From CAWCDJ01 sp963836015 (GTDB taxonomy: Bacteria; Acidobacteriota; Terriglobia; Bryobacterales; Bryobacteraceae): a DNA stretch of 64,000 bases. The DNA is taken from positions 1,550,001-1,614,000 of the forward strand of contig CAWIIF010000004.1 of the NCBI GenBank assembly GCA_963836015.1, given 5' to 3'. Under the pieces are notes generated by a model, which was given only the letters and a program-made list of their open reading frames with translations, searched no databases and had not been told where the DNA came from. Position numbers and translations under genes: made by a program. Position 1 is the stretch's first letter. Every line of letters starts with the position of its first letter. Shown here in pieces: positions 1 through 9,400 of the stretch.

Positions 1-2265
1 CAAATGCTTTTTCTGGTCGGCGCTCACAGGGCCGCAACGCTGAGCCAATTCCTGGATCGCCAATGTCTGGGGATTGATGAAATTCAGGATATCGTGGGAC
101 AACTTGGCCAACATCTTGGCCTGTTCATAGAGCATGTAGGCTTGCGCAATCGCGCGCTCGGCTTTGCGACCCAGATCGGACAGCGTGGTGATATCGGCGC
201 TGTGGAAGGCCTCCTGACCGAGTTTGGGCCCGAACCCGATGAATCCGAGAAGTTTGTCGCCCGAATACATCGGCAACGCAGCCGCGATGCTCCAGCGAGC
301 CAGTTCCTGCGCCGCGTCCCGTTCCTCATCCTGAGCTGTTTCATCCGAAAGCAAAAGCGTTTTGTCGAACTCAAAGCGTTTGATCAGCGGGCTTACAGCG
401 CCAAAGGACGTAGTCCACAAATGATGAGGTAAGTCGTTTTCACTGGCAAATCCGGATGCCCGCTGGAGATGAAAAGCGCCAGCTGTGATGTCCATGAGCC
501 ATACCCCGACCCAGGACATACGGGCCCTTTCCGCCAAGTCGCGTGCCAAGCCGCGCAAAAGCTCGGACAGATTGGTGCGTCGGTAAATGTTTTCGCCGAG
601 GCGTTCGATTTCTACGAGGTAGCGAAATTTGTCTTTGAAGAGCCGATCGACAAAAGCCTGGATAGAGCCCTCGCTCTCTTTCACGATGGTAGCGGCAAAA
701 GCAGCCAGTAGAAAGGCAGCGAGGCCTCGCGCCACCAAGGAATAGGTCAGCATCGCACCCGCCGCGAAAGGAATGACCAGAATAATCGCCCCAAGACGAA
801 AATCGATCGGCTGAGCAGTCCTTTTCATCCGGTGAGACAACACGGCCGTGAGGCAAATACACATGACGGCCACCATGGACGCATAGTAATGCCAGCTGAT
901 CACGTTCATGACAAAGAGAAAATAGCTCACGGCCGCGCCCATAGCGGAGATCCATGATGCCAAAATCCACCCTTTCTGGGATCGGGACGTTTCCTCCGGG
1001 AGTCGGCGGATCGCTTGAATGGACCACAGACCCATGCAGACGAGAGACACTACAAACCATACGCCAAAAATGCCATAAAGCGGCCCCGGCATCTCCCTGG
1101 TGGCCACACGATGGCTGGGATCAAATGCGATGCCGCGGATAATCCAAGGCGTCAACACCGAGAATACCGCCATCGTTAAAACGGACCACTCTAAGCCGTG
1201 GCGCACAATCGTGGAAAGCCGATCCTTGGCGTTTTGAAAGAACTGCTCCCAGAATGAAAAAAGCGCTAGCAACAGAAACGCTCCAACAGCGTAACCGCTG
1301 CGGAAGACGACCTGAGACCAGCTGTACGGCGGGCTGGTTAACAGCAGAGCGGTCAACTCCCAGGTACCTAAGAGCGTGAACACCCAGCGGAGCCGGTCGC
1401 AGAGCGGGTCCTTATAGTTCCGCAGGAGCGTTAATGCCAACGAATAACTAAGGGCGACACAGAGCAAGTCCCAGGGCGTGCGGTCATAGAGAAATGCAGG
1501 ACGGCTGCTTAGGAAATGCCCCATAATCATGCCGATGACAAACGGAAGTCCAATCACGCCCCAGCCGAGCAATTTCGTTAACGTGTGACGCGCCACCAAT
1601 TCGATATCCATCAAACGGTGCTTTACGATGGCGACCGACATGATCAGCGGATGAAGGACGATGCCAAAATTTCCCCATGGGTAAATATCAATCCCAAAGG
1701 CTGGAAAATAGGCGATGCTCCCTCCCGAAAACCCCATCGCTGTAGCGAAGAAGAAATACTTTATTTGATTCTTTCTGCCCGGCGAGGCTGTGTGGTACGC
1801 CCGAATCAATTCATAGTGGCTAAACAGAACGAGAGTAATCCACCAGGAGAAATAGACGGGGTATAGTGCACCGCCAAGGACATAGTAGAGGGAATGGAAG
1901 ACCCATCTGACGCGAGAGAAAAACAGAGAGGTTGGGATAGTGAAAAGGAAAACGAGTGTTATGACATAGTGAAGCACAATGGATCGGTTCCGTCGAAGGT
2001 CAAGGAAGGTGCAAACGAAATGGTAAAAAACAGGAGAAATCCATACGACTCCGAAAGCAAATGCCAAACGCCAGGCCAATAAGGCTTCGGTTGCGGTTTT
2101 TGTCCAACTAATCCACACCCCGCCAAAGCCCCAGGCACCGACTGCCAGAGTGAATAAAAACCAGATTCTGCCAATCTTGCGATTCGCGCTCATCAATAAG
2201 ACGAAGAGCCCGAAACTAACGGAGGTGATTCCGATCAGCAGGCCGGAGAGGCCAAACGGAGTCAT
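1..2265 (-). CDS. Membrane sensor histidine kinase, 7TM + GAF (3' end cut by window edge)
   Basis: The frame is open from the ATG at 2265 to base 1 without a stop, giving 755 codons of a longer gene. Residues 1-230 are hydrophobic helices resembling the 7TM N-terminal domain of histidine kinases, ending in the typical stretch HRLMDIEL after a glycine-rich loop. A second hydrophobic block follows to about residue 530, then a soluble region at about 560-700 that reads as a GAF domain, then an H-box (LSHDILNFIN) whose phospho-acceptor would be His724. The ATPase domain lies beyond the left edge. The order membrane domain, GAF, H-box recalls PrsK-type kinases of exosortase/EPS loci, but no exosortase gene is visible here, so the partner regulator is unknown. 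No strong Shine-Dalgarno precedes the ATG; the start is chosen because the membrane domain begins directly after it. Confidence 0.8.
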   Translation of the reverse strand, partial: MTPFGLSGLLIGITSVSFGLFVLLMSANRKIGRIWFLFTLAVGAWGFGGVWISWTKTATEALLAWRLAFAFGVVWISPVFYHFVCTFLDLRRNRSIVLHYVITLVFLFTIPTSLFFSRVRWVFHSLYYVLGGALYPVYFSWWITLVLFSHYELIRAYHTASPGRKNQIKYFFFATAMGFSGGSIAYFPAFGIDIYPWGNFGIVLHPLIMSVAIVKHRLMDIELVARHTLTKLLGWGVIGLPFVIGMIMGHFLSSRPAFLYDRTPWDLLCVALSYSLALTLLRNYKDPLCDRLRWVFTLLGTWELTALLLTSPPYSWSQVVFRSGYAVGAFLLLALFSFWEQFFQNAKDRLSTIVRHGLEWSVLTMAVFSVLTPWIIRGIAFDPSHRVATREMPGPLYGIFGVWFVVSLVCMGLWSIQAIRRLPEETSRSQKGWILASWISAMGAAVSYFLFVMNVISWHYYASMVAVMCICLTAVLSHRMKRTAQPIDFRLGAIILVIPFAAGAMLTYSLVARGLAAFLLAAFAATIVKESEGSIQAFVDRLFKDKFRYLVEIERLGENIYRRTNLSELLRGLARDLAERARMSWVGVWLMDITAGAFHLQRASGFASENDLPHHLWTTSFGAVSPLIKRFEFDKTLLLSDETAQDEERDAAQELARWSIAAALPMYSGDKLLGFIGFGPKLGQEAFHSADITTLSDLGRKAERAIAQAYMLYEQAKMLAKLSHDILNFINPQTLAIQELAQRCGPVSADQKKHL

Positions 2266-2823
2266 GGTAAGCCCATAGGACATCGGTCAGTTCGCGGTAA
2301 ATGTCTCCGCTGAACCGACCCAATCCTTAGAAAGGTTTTAGCTCGTACCGAACTTGCGAATGTCGTCGGCTGCCAAACCCCTTCAGAAACCGATTTACTT
2401 CGACTCGGACGAACTGCATCACTCGCGTATATCGCTTTTGTCGCTTTTGGCCTGAATCCGCACACCTTCCTCCGTTCCCCGCTTCACCGGGCGGTCAAAG
2501 GCTCCCTGGAGGCTTGATTCGAGGCAGGAATCGCTGATTCCATTTGGAGGGTGAATCTCGCGGGTTTGTTTCGCGGACGATCCCGGAAGATGTATCCCGA
2601 TGAACGCTTCGGCTCTGACTCTCCAGTCACCGGCGAAAACGATCTGAGGCCGACGAAGACGATCGGTCCCGAAGAGGTTTTTGGCCGGGATGATCTTCCG
2701 GTGCTCCTCGCCGGATTCCCGGTCCCTGAACCGCACGCGCCAGAAGCCGGTCGGATCCCCCCCGGTGTTCCCGAAGGAGTTGCAAACGCCACGATCTCGC
2801 CCAGGATCACGTCGAAGGTCCCC
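2266..2823. other. Intergenic stretch, no supported gene
   Basis: 558 bp between the sensor kinase start and the IS630 element. Several overlapping frames are open on both strands, but none shows a recognisable motif, a ribosome binding site or one consistent frame. I see nothing further in it beyond space for the promoter of the kinase gene. Confidence 0.5.
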
Positions 2824-2825
2824 TA

Positions 2826-2843
2826 GTGTCCTGAGCGAGAAAT
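2826..2843 (+). repeat. Left terminal inverted repeat of the IS630 element
   Basis: gtgtcctgagcgagaaat, preceded by the target TA. It matches the right end 18/18 in inverted orientation. Confidence 0.9.
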
Positions 2844-2880
2844 CCATTGCATAAGTCGAGATGAAGCTGCATACTTGGGT

Positions 2881-3969
2881 ATGCGGACAGGTCGCCCCAA
2901 GAAACCTCTGGAAATCGTCGCTGCGGACCGGCAGAAATTGAGCATGATCGCGCGTCGACCGAAGTCAGCGCAGGCCATGGCCATGCGCGCCCGGATCGTG
3001 CTCAGTTGTGGCCAGGGGATGAGCAACTCAGAGGTCGCGCGGAAGTTGCACATTACCGGCGCGACGGTCGGCAAGTGGCGGGAGCGGTTTAGAGCATTTG
3101 GGATGGATGGCTTGTTGGACGAGCCGCGGGTCGGCGCTCCGCGCAAGATTACCGATCAGCAAATTGAAGACGTCATTACCAAGACACTGGAATCGATGCC
3201 AGCCAACAGCACGCACTGGAGCACGCGACTCATGGCCGCAGAGGCAGGTCTATCGCAGAACGCCATCGTGCGGATTTGGCGCGCGTTCGGGTTGCAACCG
3301 CATCGGGTGGAGAATTTCAAGTTCTCCAAAGACCCCCAATTCGTTGAGAAGGTGCGGGATATCGTGGGGCTGTACCTGAATCCGCCGGATCGTGCGATCG
3401 TCCTGTGTGTGGACGAGAAGAGTCAGGTGCAGGCGCTGAATCGGACTCAGCCGATTCTGCCGCTGGCTCCGGGCGTGCCGGCCCGGCAGTCGCACGACTA
3501 CGAGCGCCACGGCGTCACATCGTTGTTTGCGGCCATGGATGTGGCTTCCGGGGTGACAATCAGCACGTGCTACCGGCGGCATCGGCATCAGGAGTTCCTG
3601 CGGTTTCTCGATGAGATCGAGGGCAATCTTCCGAGCGGTTGTGAGGTGCATCTGGTAATGGACAACTACGGCACGCATAAGGTCGCCAAGGTGCGCGGTT
3701 GGCTCGCCCGGCACCCGCGGTATCACGTTCATTTCACACCGACCAGTGGCAGTTGGCTGAATCTGGTGGAGCGGCTGTTCGGGGAGGTGACCGAACGATG
3801 CGTCCGCCGAGGCAGTCACACTGCCGTTCGATCGTTGGAGAAAGCCATGCTCGACTATCTGGACCAGCGCAACCAGAATCCCAAACCCTTCGTTTGGACT
3901 GCCGATGCAGATTTGATCCTCGGCAAGATTGAACGACTTTCTAAACGTATTTCTCGCTCAGGACACTAG
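2881..3969 (+). CDS. IS630-family transposase
   Basis: A 362-residue DDE transposase, the usual length for the family. An N-terminal helix-turn-helix region (about residues 30-90, with SNSEVARKLHITGATVGKW) binds the inverted repeats. The catalytic triad is visible as Asp178 (CVDEKSQ), Asp261 (VMDNYGTH) and Glu297 (SWLNLVERLF), with the short Asp-Glu spacing typical of IS630. ATG 2881 is preferred over an in-frame TTG six bases upstream. The gene has no stop inside the element: its TAG uses the duplicated TA (3967-3968) plus the first flanking G, so the C-terminus depends on the insertion site. No disabling mutation is seen, so the element may be active. Confidence 0.9.
   Translation: MRTGRPKKPLEIVAADRQKLSMIARRPKSAQAMAMRARIVLSCGQGMSNSEVARKLHITGATVGKWRERFRAFGMDGLLDEPRVGAPRKITDQQIEDVITKTLESMPANSTHWSTRLMAAEAGLSQNAIVRIWRAFGLQPHRVENFKFSKDPQFVEKVRDIVGLYLNPPDRAIVLCVDEKSQVQALNRTQPILPLAPGVPARQSHDYERHGVTSLFAAMDVASGVTISTCYRRHRHQEFLRFLDEIEGNLPSGCEVHLVMDNYGTHKVAKVRGWLARHPRYHVHFTPTSGSWLNLVERLFGEVTERCVRRGSHTAVRSLEKAMLDYLDQRNQNPKPFVWTADADLILGKIERLSKRISRSGH
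3949..3966 (-). repeat. Right terminal inverted repeat of the IS630 element
   Basis: Inverted copy of the left end, followed by TA. It overlaps the last codons of the transposase gene. Confidence 0.9.
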
Positions 3970-4101
3970 CAGTTTGCGGAAAAAGGGTTCCGGCAGGCCG
4001 AAAACGGCCCAGAATACTAAAGCGTCGAACGTAGAATCAACAACTTGCAGGAGTTAGTAAGTGGCATTCAGGCCCTCCGAAAGGGTTTTTCCGCATCCTG
4101 C
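3969..4101. mobile_element. MITE-like 133-bp element with terminal inverted repeats
   Basis: A non-coding element whose ends form an inverted repeat: ctagcagtttgcggaaaaa at 3966-3984 against the complement of 4086-4104, 17 of 19 matching. Both ends lie next to TA (3967-3968, 4102-4103). It has no open frame and differs in terminal sequence from the adjacent IS630 element. It is probably mobilised by a transposase encoded elsewhere, or is a solo remnant of another IS. The ends could also fold as a hairpin. Confidence 0.55.
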
Positions 4102-4289
4102 TAGACTAGTGCGCGGGCAGTACCGGTGGCCGTGCGAAAGCATCCTCGATCTCCCCTGGCGAAGACTGCCACTACCACTTCCTACCTGTCCGTAGTCAAA
4201 ACCCTGCCGTTGTTTAAAATCAGCGACTTGCGCCGACTGTTTTCGGACTTGGCAGCGCCACGTTACGGCATGTTAAAAGAGTGATCTTG

Positions 4290-5331
4290 ATGTCGGAATT
4301 CATCCTCTCCTTGCTCGCCGCACTCCGCGTCTTCTTGCGCAGTCGCAGCGACACCGCTCTTGAAATTCTGGCCCTCCGCCAGCAAGTCGCCGTGCTCAAA
4401 CGCAAGCGACCGCGGCCCGTGTTGAACTCTCTGGACCGGTTCTTCTGGACTACCCTCTACCGCTATTGGTCCCGCTGGAAGGACGTGCTCGTCATTGTCA
4501 TGCCCGACACCGTGACCGGCTGGCACCGTGCCGGGTTCGGCCGCTACTGGCGTTGGCGATCTCGGCGCACCGCGGGCCGGCCACGAATCACCAACGAGAC
4601 CCGCGCATTGGTTCGGCGCCTGGCGGCAGGGAATCCCGATTGGGGAGCGCCCAAGATCCACGGCGAGTTACAAAAGCTTGGCTTCGTCGTCTCGGAGCGG
4701 AGCGTAAGCCCGGTATCTGGCGCGAGTGAGTCGCCGGGGCGACCCTGGCAAGAAGTGGCTTGCATTCCTCCAGAACCATCGGGAGGTGATCGTCGCTATC
4801 GACTTCTTCACCGTGCCGACCTTGACGTTCCAGTTGCTCTACTGCTTCTTCGTCATCGAACACTCCCGCCGGAAGATCCTGCATTGCAACGTGACGCGCC
4901 ACCCGACTGCGGAGTGGGTGATCCAACAGCTGCGCGAAGCCTTTCCTGACAACTGCCCCTACCGCTACGTGATTCTGGATCGCGATTCGAAATTCGACCA
5001 TGAGGTCATCACGTTCCTGCAGGCGAGCGGTCTGCAGCCGAAACGCACGAGCGTGCAGGCGCCCTGGCAGAACGGACTAGCGGAAAGGTGGGTAGGCAGC
5101 TGCCGCCGTGAAATCCTCGATCACGTGATCGCGCTGAGCGAACAACACCTGCGCCGGATAGTCCGTGACTACGTGACGTATTATCATGAAGATCGAATTC
5201 ATGACTCGTTGAACAAGGACACTCCCAACCAGCGGCCAGTCGAGCAACGACCGTCTGCCACGGCGAGCGTGATTGCGATGCCGCGGCTCGGTGGCCTGCA
5301 CCATCGCTACGCTTGGCGCGACGCAGCATAG
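4290..5331 (+). pseudogene. Integrase-core (IS3/IS481-type) transposase, frameshifted
   Basis: Two consecutive frames together make one integrase-type transposase of about 345 residues. The first part (from ATG 4290) has the hydrophobic/basic N-terminus and a winged-helix region (NPDWGAPKIHGELQKLGF). A single extra C in the run at 4709-4711 moves the reading frame, and the rest of the protein resumes in the +1 frame with the DDE core: Asp in IVAIDFFTV, Asp in VILDRDSKF and Glu in WQNGLAERWVGS. This is not the -1 shift used by IS3 elements, so it reads as an inactivating mutation or sequencing error. No flanking inverted repeats were found for it. Confidence 0.8.
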
Positions 5332-5660
5332 CATCTCGCCAAGGTTCTTCCGAATTACTGGCCGGGCAAGTCGCGAGGTACATCGCGCCCAAGCGCGCAG
5401 GTGACCAAACGGGGCGTGGCCCTCCGAGCTGCTACCTGGCGCGTATGTAGAAACCTGCCGGACCTCGTCGTGTGTCCACGCCCAGGACCGGTGACTCCTG
5501 ACTACCAAATCGACGTTAAGTAACGTCGCCCACGTTACGGATCCGTTTTTGGCTACACACAGGTATCTTGATTTACGAGGAGCTCAACCATAAGTAAGGG
5601 GGAGCGTCTGTTAGGGCAAAGTCCTTCGGGCCGCAGCCCGAATTCGATATCATTGGCCCC
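5332..5660. other. Intergenic stretch, no supported gene
   Basis: 329 bp between the broken transposase and the propeller fragment. No frame is convincing and no repeat or RNA structure stands out. Confidence 0.4.
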
Positions 5661-5890
5661 ATGCGAGGGCTCTGGGTTTCTGCTCTAGTTCTGTCTTAAC
5701 TGCACGCGCAATCCGTTCCCACCTGGACGCCGCTTGGTCCGCGCGCCATTAATGGACGGACAGCCGATCCGGAATCCGGGAAAATGCAGGCGTTCGCCGC
5801 CTCCGCCGGAAATCCGAACATTCTGTATGCGGGCGGCGGACTAGGCTCAGGCAGCGAGGGCCCGTTCACTGGCGCGGGCGTTTTCAAATT
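5661..5890 (+). pseudogene. N-terminal fragment of a secreted beta-propeller protein
   Basis: The ATG at 5661 starts a signal-peptide-like stretch (MRGLWVSALVLS) interrupted by TAA at 5697-5699. The same frame continues with a mature N-terminus typical of sortilin/xyloglucanase-like propellers in acidobacteria (WTPLGPRAINGR ... NPNILYAGGG). Homology-like sequence stops near 5890 at GVFK, where it abuts a recombinase fragment. It is therefore dead twice: an internal stop and loss of the body of the gene. The preserved segment is related in style to the propeller encoded at 6422-10954. Confidence 0.65.
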
Positions 5891-6016
5891 CATGAGAGCA
5901 TCGTCGACGTCCAGAAGCACCTCGGACACGCGGACATTCGGAACACGATGATCTACGCCCAACTCACTGACGAAGCGAATTGCGAGCGCGCGGAGAGACT
6001 ACGGGATTGGCGATAG
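5891..6016 (+). pseudogene. C-terminal fragment of a tyrosine recombinase
   Basis: 42 codons ending in TAG read as the last box of a phage-type integrase: VQKHLGHADIRNTMIYAQLT, with the second catalytic His (LGH) and the nucleophile Tyr, followed by a charged tail. The rest of the enzyme is missing. It directly joins the propeller fragment, so a rearrangement end lies at about 5890. It is a second, different recombinase from the intact one at 29950-31131 and marks past integration on this side of the large operon. Confidence 0.7.
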
Positions 6017-6083
6017 GGCGAGCGTAGACACTCACCCCACCTAAGAAAACATCATCCTCGCCGTCACGAGCCTTCGTCGCACT

Positions 6084-6153
6084 GCCAGCGAGCGATTGCG
6101 CAAAACCGCGCTTTTCCGCGTCGATTTCGCCCTTTTTCGACTCGCGCGCCCGC
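6084..6153 (+). repeat. Direct repeat, copy 1
   Basis: About 70 bp repeated imperfectly at 6203-6270; both share gagcgattgc, aaaaccgc and cttttccgcgtcgatttcg. The period is about 119 bp. It lies downstream of the six-gene operon in a gene-free stretch (6017-6421). Confidence 0.6.
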
Positions 6154-6202
6154 GTCATGATGGCATAATAGCCATCCCCACTCCGACAAGCGTGGTCGAA
6201 CA

Positions 6203-6270
6203 GCCGGCGAGCGATTGCACAAAACCGCACTTTTCCGCGTCGATTTCGGCCTTTCAACTCTCGCCCGCGC
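6203..6270 (+). repeat. Direct repeat, copy 2
   Basis: Second copy of the repeat at 6084-6153, with a handful of substitutions and small indels towards its end. No open frame spans both copies convincingly. Confidence 0.6.
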
Positions 6271-6421
6271 GAGTCCGTCCCCGAGTTCCAGCCTCCACCA
6301 TTAGTTTAGGGGCGGGTCTGTGTGTCCACTTTCCGAGATGCCCGGTTTCATTGTCGGTCGCCTGCCAGTTGAGACCGCATCTCGCACTTATCGGCAGAAC
6401 TCCAGGATTCCTGACGGGACT

Positions 6422-9400
6422 CTACGCCAGAACCTCGGGTGAGGCATCATCCCCGTCATCGACACCCAGGAAATGGACGACAGAGGCGAGCAGCCGCGTG
6501 GACCCCGCCGCCTCGCCAGAGCCAGTCACCTTGATCTTCGTTACCTCCGGCAACGTGGGGCCGATTTGAAGAGTTCGGGTTGCCAGACCGGCGGCGGTGG
6601 GCGCGAACTGCACGGTGATGGTGCGTACCTCGCCGGGAATCAATTTCAGCGGGGTCGCGGCATTCACGACGGGCGCGCCGGAAAGGGAGAAGGCTGCGTT
6701 ACCGGCGTCGAAGTCCAACACCGTGAGATTCAAATCGTCCAAGCCGGTATTGGCGACCTCCAGCGTTACGGTGACGGTGGTGCCGGTGGCGACCAGTCCA
6801 AAATCGACTCGTTTCCGCACGCTGAGGCGTCCGGCGCCGGATGTAACGCCAACTCCCGTGGCGGGCAGAGGCAGTTGCGGGTGGTCGGGGTCGTTCGAAA
6901 CGATTTGAAAGATACCGCTGCGACGTCCGGCGGCCGAAGGCCGGAAGCGTACTGTGAGAGATTTCGATTCGCCGGGATTGAAGTTAAGGGGCAGCGCCGG
7001 CGGTGGATCGAAACTGAAGTCTCCTACGGGGTCCAAGCGGGTAATGCTGAGGGCCGCGACGCCCACGTTGCACAAAGGCACTGGAAGCCGGGCGTCCTGC
7101 CCCACGCGCCGCTCCCCAAAACCAAGTTGAGCGCGAACCATCAATTTCGCGCCGGGGGGAATCACCAGTTCCCAGACACTCCGTCCATATGTCCCGACCC
7201 GGACGACGGGCGGGTTTCCGCCGTTGGCCACGCTATTATCCGCACGCATGGCCTGGCAGAAGACATTCGGAAAGTTGGGGCCGACGCGCTGCCACTGGTT
7301 GCCGTTGAGCCGCAAAACTCCGCCGTCAGACGCCACCATGAGAGTGGTTTGATTGTTAATCTTGACCCATGCAGCGGACATTACGGACACATCCGGCAAA
7401 TTACCCGATGGTGCGCCAAAAACGCCTCCCACTTCCGTCCATGCCTTGGCGCCGCCCACGGTTCGGCCACCGGTAGTGGTGACGAAGCAGTGGCGCGTGC
7501 GGCGTTGAATATGAGTGGCGCTGAAGCAGGATGCGACTACCGCCACGTGCTGATTGTCGTCGGGATCTACGGCGATGCAGGAAATTGGTCCGGACGCGCC
7601 CACGTCGTTGACGAAGTTCTCAGCCGCGCCAAACCAGGTTTGCTGGGGCCCGCCGCGGAAAAACACCCTGCCGGGAAGAAGTGTTTCTGCCGCAGTTTGT
7701 TCCGTAATGCCCACCCATAGTTGAGTTGCGTCAGGCGCCGCGATCGTGCTGATGGCCAGATTGTCTTTCGGCCAAGGCGTGCCTCCGACGGCGGTGAAAT
7801 TGACGCCCCCATCCACGCTGGTCTGTAACCGGCTCCCCTGCGACACGAACAGGGTCGGAAAGCTACTAGTGCTGAGCAGGGTCATCCTTTGAAACGGACT
7901 TGCCTTCCCCATTGAACGGCCAACTGACTTGCCGCTGGCGCCCGGCCCGTTTAGATACTTACTACTGTCCGTACTGCCTTGCAGAGTGAAACTGTTGGCA
8001 TCGATTACGCTGATAATCCAGTTGGGAGTGGAGGCATTCGTGTTCGCATTGGTGGTGCCGCGAACGTTCGCCACGGTCACCTTATCTCCGCTGACGAAGC
8101 CGTGATTGATGGCAGTGATCACAATTGGCCGCGCCGCCGTCTTAGTGGTGGCTGGAACAGCGGGAACCAGTGACTGGATAGGGACCGGACCGGCGACGGC
8201 AGGCCCGCGTACGCGTCCCGACCCTGGCACGAAGGCCGCCGAGCCGGCGCCATTCGGACCGGTGATCGAAAAGCGGGTTGCAGTGATTTTCTTCACTGGC
8301 CAAAACGGTTGTCCTACTGTGTTGTTTGCGGCCGTAACCCCCAGTACACCCTCGACGTGAACCTGCTGACTGTCGGATAAGCCGTGAGGCGTCGAGGTTT
8401 CGATTTCGATTACCGTAGTGGCGGTAACATCCGTGATACGGCGCGACTGGAGGCATCGCAAACCCGTGACGGCGGGTACCGGGGTGAACGGCGGCGTTCC
8501 AGAGCCATCCTTGCCCGTCAACTCAAAAACAAAGTCATCCACACGATGGATCTTTGCGGCGCCGTTGGCAATGACAGCGGCGCCCGTGCTGGCGCCGCGA
8601 ACCACGCCGGTGATGGTCACGGTGTCTTTGTCCCGGAAGGGATGCCCGGTGGTAACTACTTCGATTGGCTTAGTGTTGTGCACCTCCGTAATCACCGGTT
8701 GCGCAGGCAATATATCGTCTCCTTCGACGAACCAGGATTCGCCGCTGTTCGGCGTCCAAGTCAGGTGATTGTTTTGAAATCCGAAAACACTATGCGGATT
8801 TGACCCGTCGATGGCCGTCCGATCGCCATCGCCCCCTGCCGGGAAGTTCCAGCTCAACTCCGCATCAATGGCGCTGTGCCCGCCAGTGCCATTGTCCTGC
8901 ATGCCTCCAAATGTAACTGCACTACCTAGGGGGCCGCGTCCAATATCGATGTCGTAGAACAGAGTGTTTGCCAAGCCTTCATTCAACGACACGAAGCTCA
9001 GTGTGCCGTCATCGCTGCGGGCCAGGCCTCCATCGGTGCCGAAATAGACCGGGGTGGGAGTTACCGGTTTGCTCGCGGACCATTTCCATTGAGTAGGAGG
9101 AGCGAACACCATGGCGTGGTGGTCACCATGAAGCGGAGTGGCTACATCCCAATTCTCGCCGTTTTTTGCGCTGCGCCAGAGGTCCTGCAATGCCGCATAG
9201 ACGTGCGTGCTGTCCTGCGAATCCACTCCGACGGTCATATCGTAATCACTCTGATCATTTGGTACCGAGGGAGCCGCAGGCAAACGGCTTTTGAGCGCCG
9301 GCCGCACCGTCCAGCTTTGACCGAGGTCAGCGGAGTGGAAAAAATGTGTATAAAAGTTGCCTTTCTGCACCGAGATGTACAGCGTGCGCGGCCGCGGCAG

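Larger units (their letters stand above)
2826..3966 (+). mobile_element. IS630-family insertion sequence, apparently complete
   Basis: A 1141-bp element bounded by perfect 18-bp terminal inverted repeats (gtgtcctgagcgagaaat at 2826-2843; its complement at 3949-3966) and flanked by a TA dinucleotide on each side (2824-2825 and 3967-3968). TA duplication is the hallmark of IS630/Tc1-mariner insertion. It carries one transposase gene. The right TA coincides with the left TA of the small MITE-like element that follows. Confidence 0.9.

Noticed and set aside
2419..2847. Open frames on both strands left of the IS630 element
   Set aside because: Overlapping frames of equal quality, no motif, no ribosome binding site.
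4700..4730. Programmed frameshift in the integrase-type transposase
   Set aside because: The required shift is +1 at a plain CCC run in the middle of a conserved region, not the -1 slippery signal used by IS3 elements.
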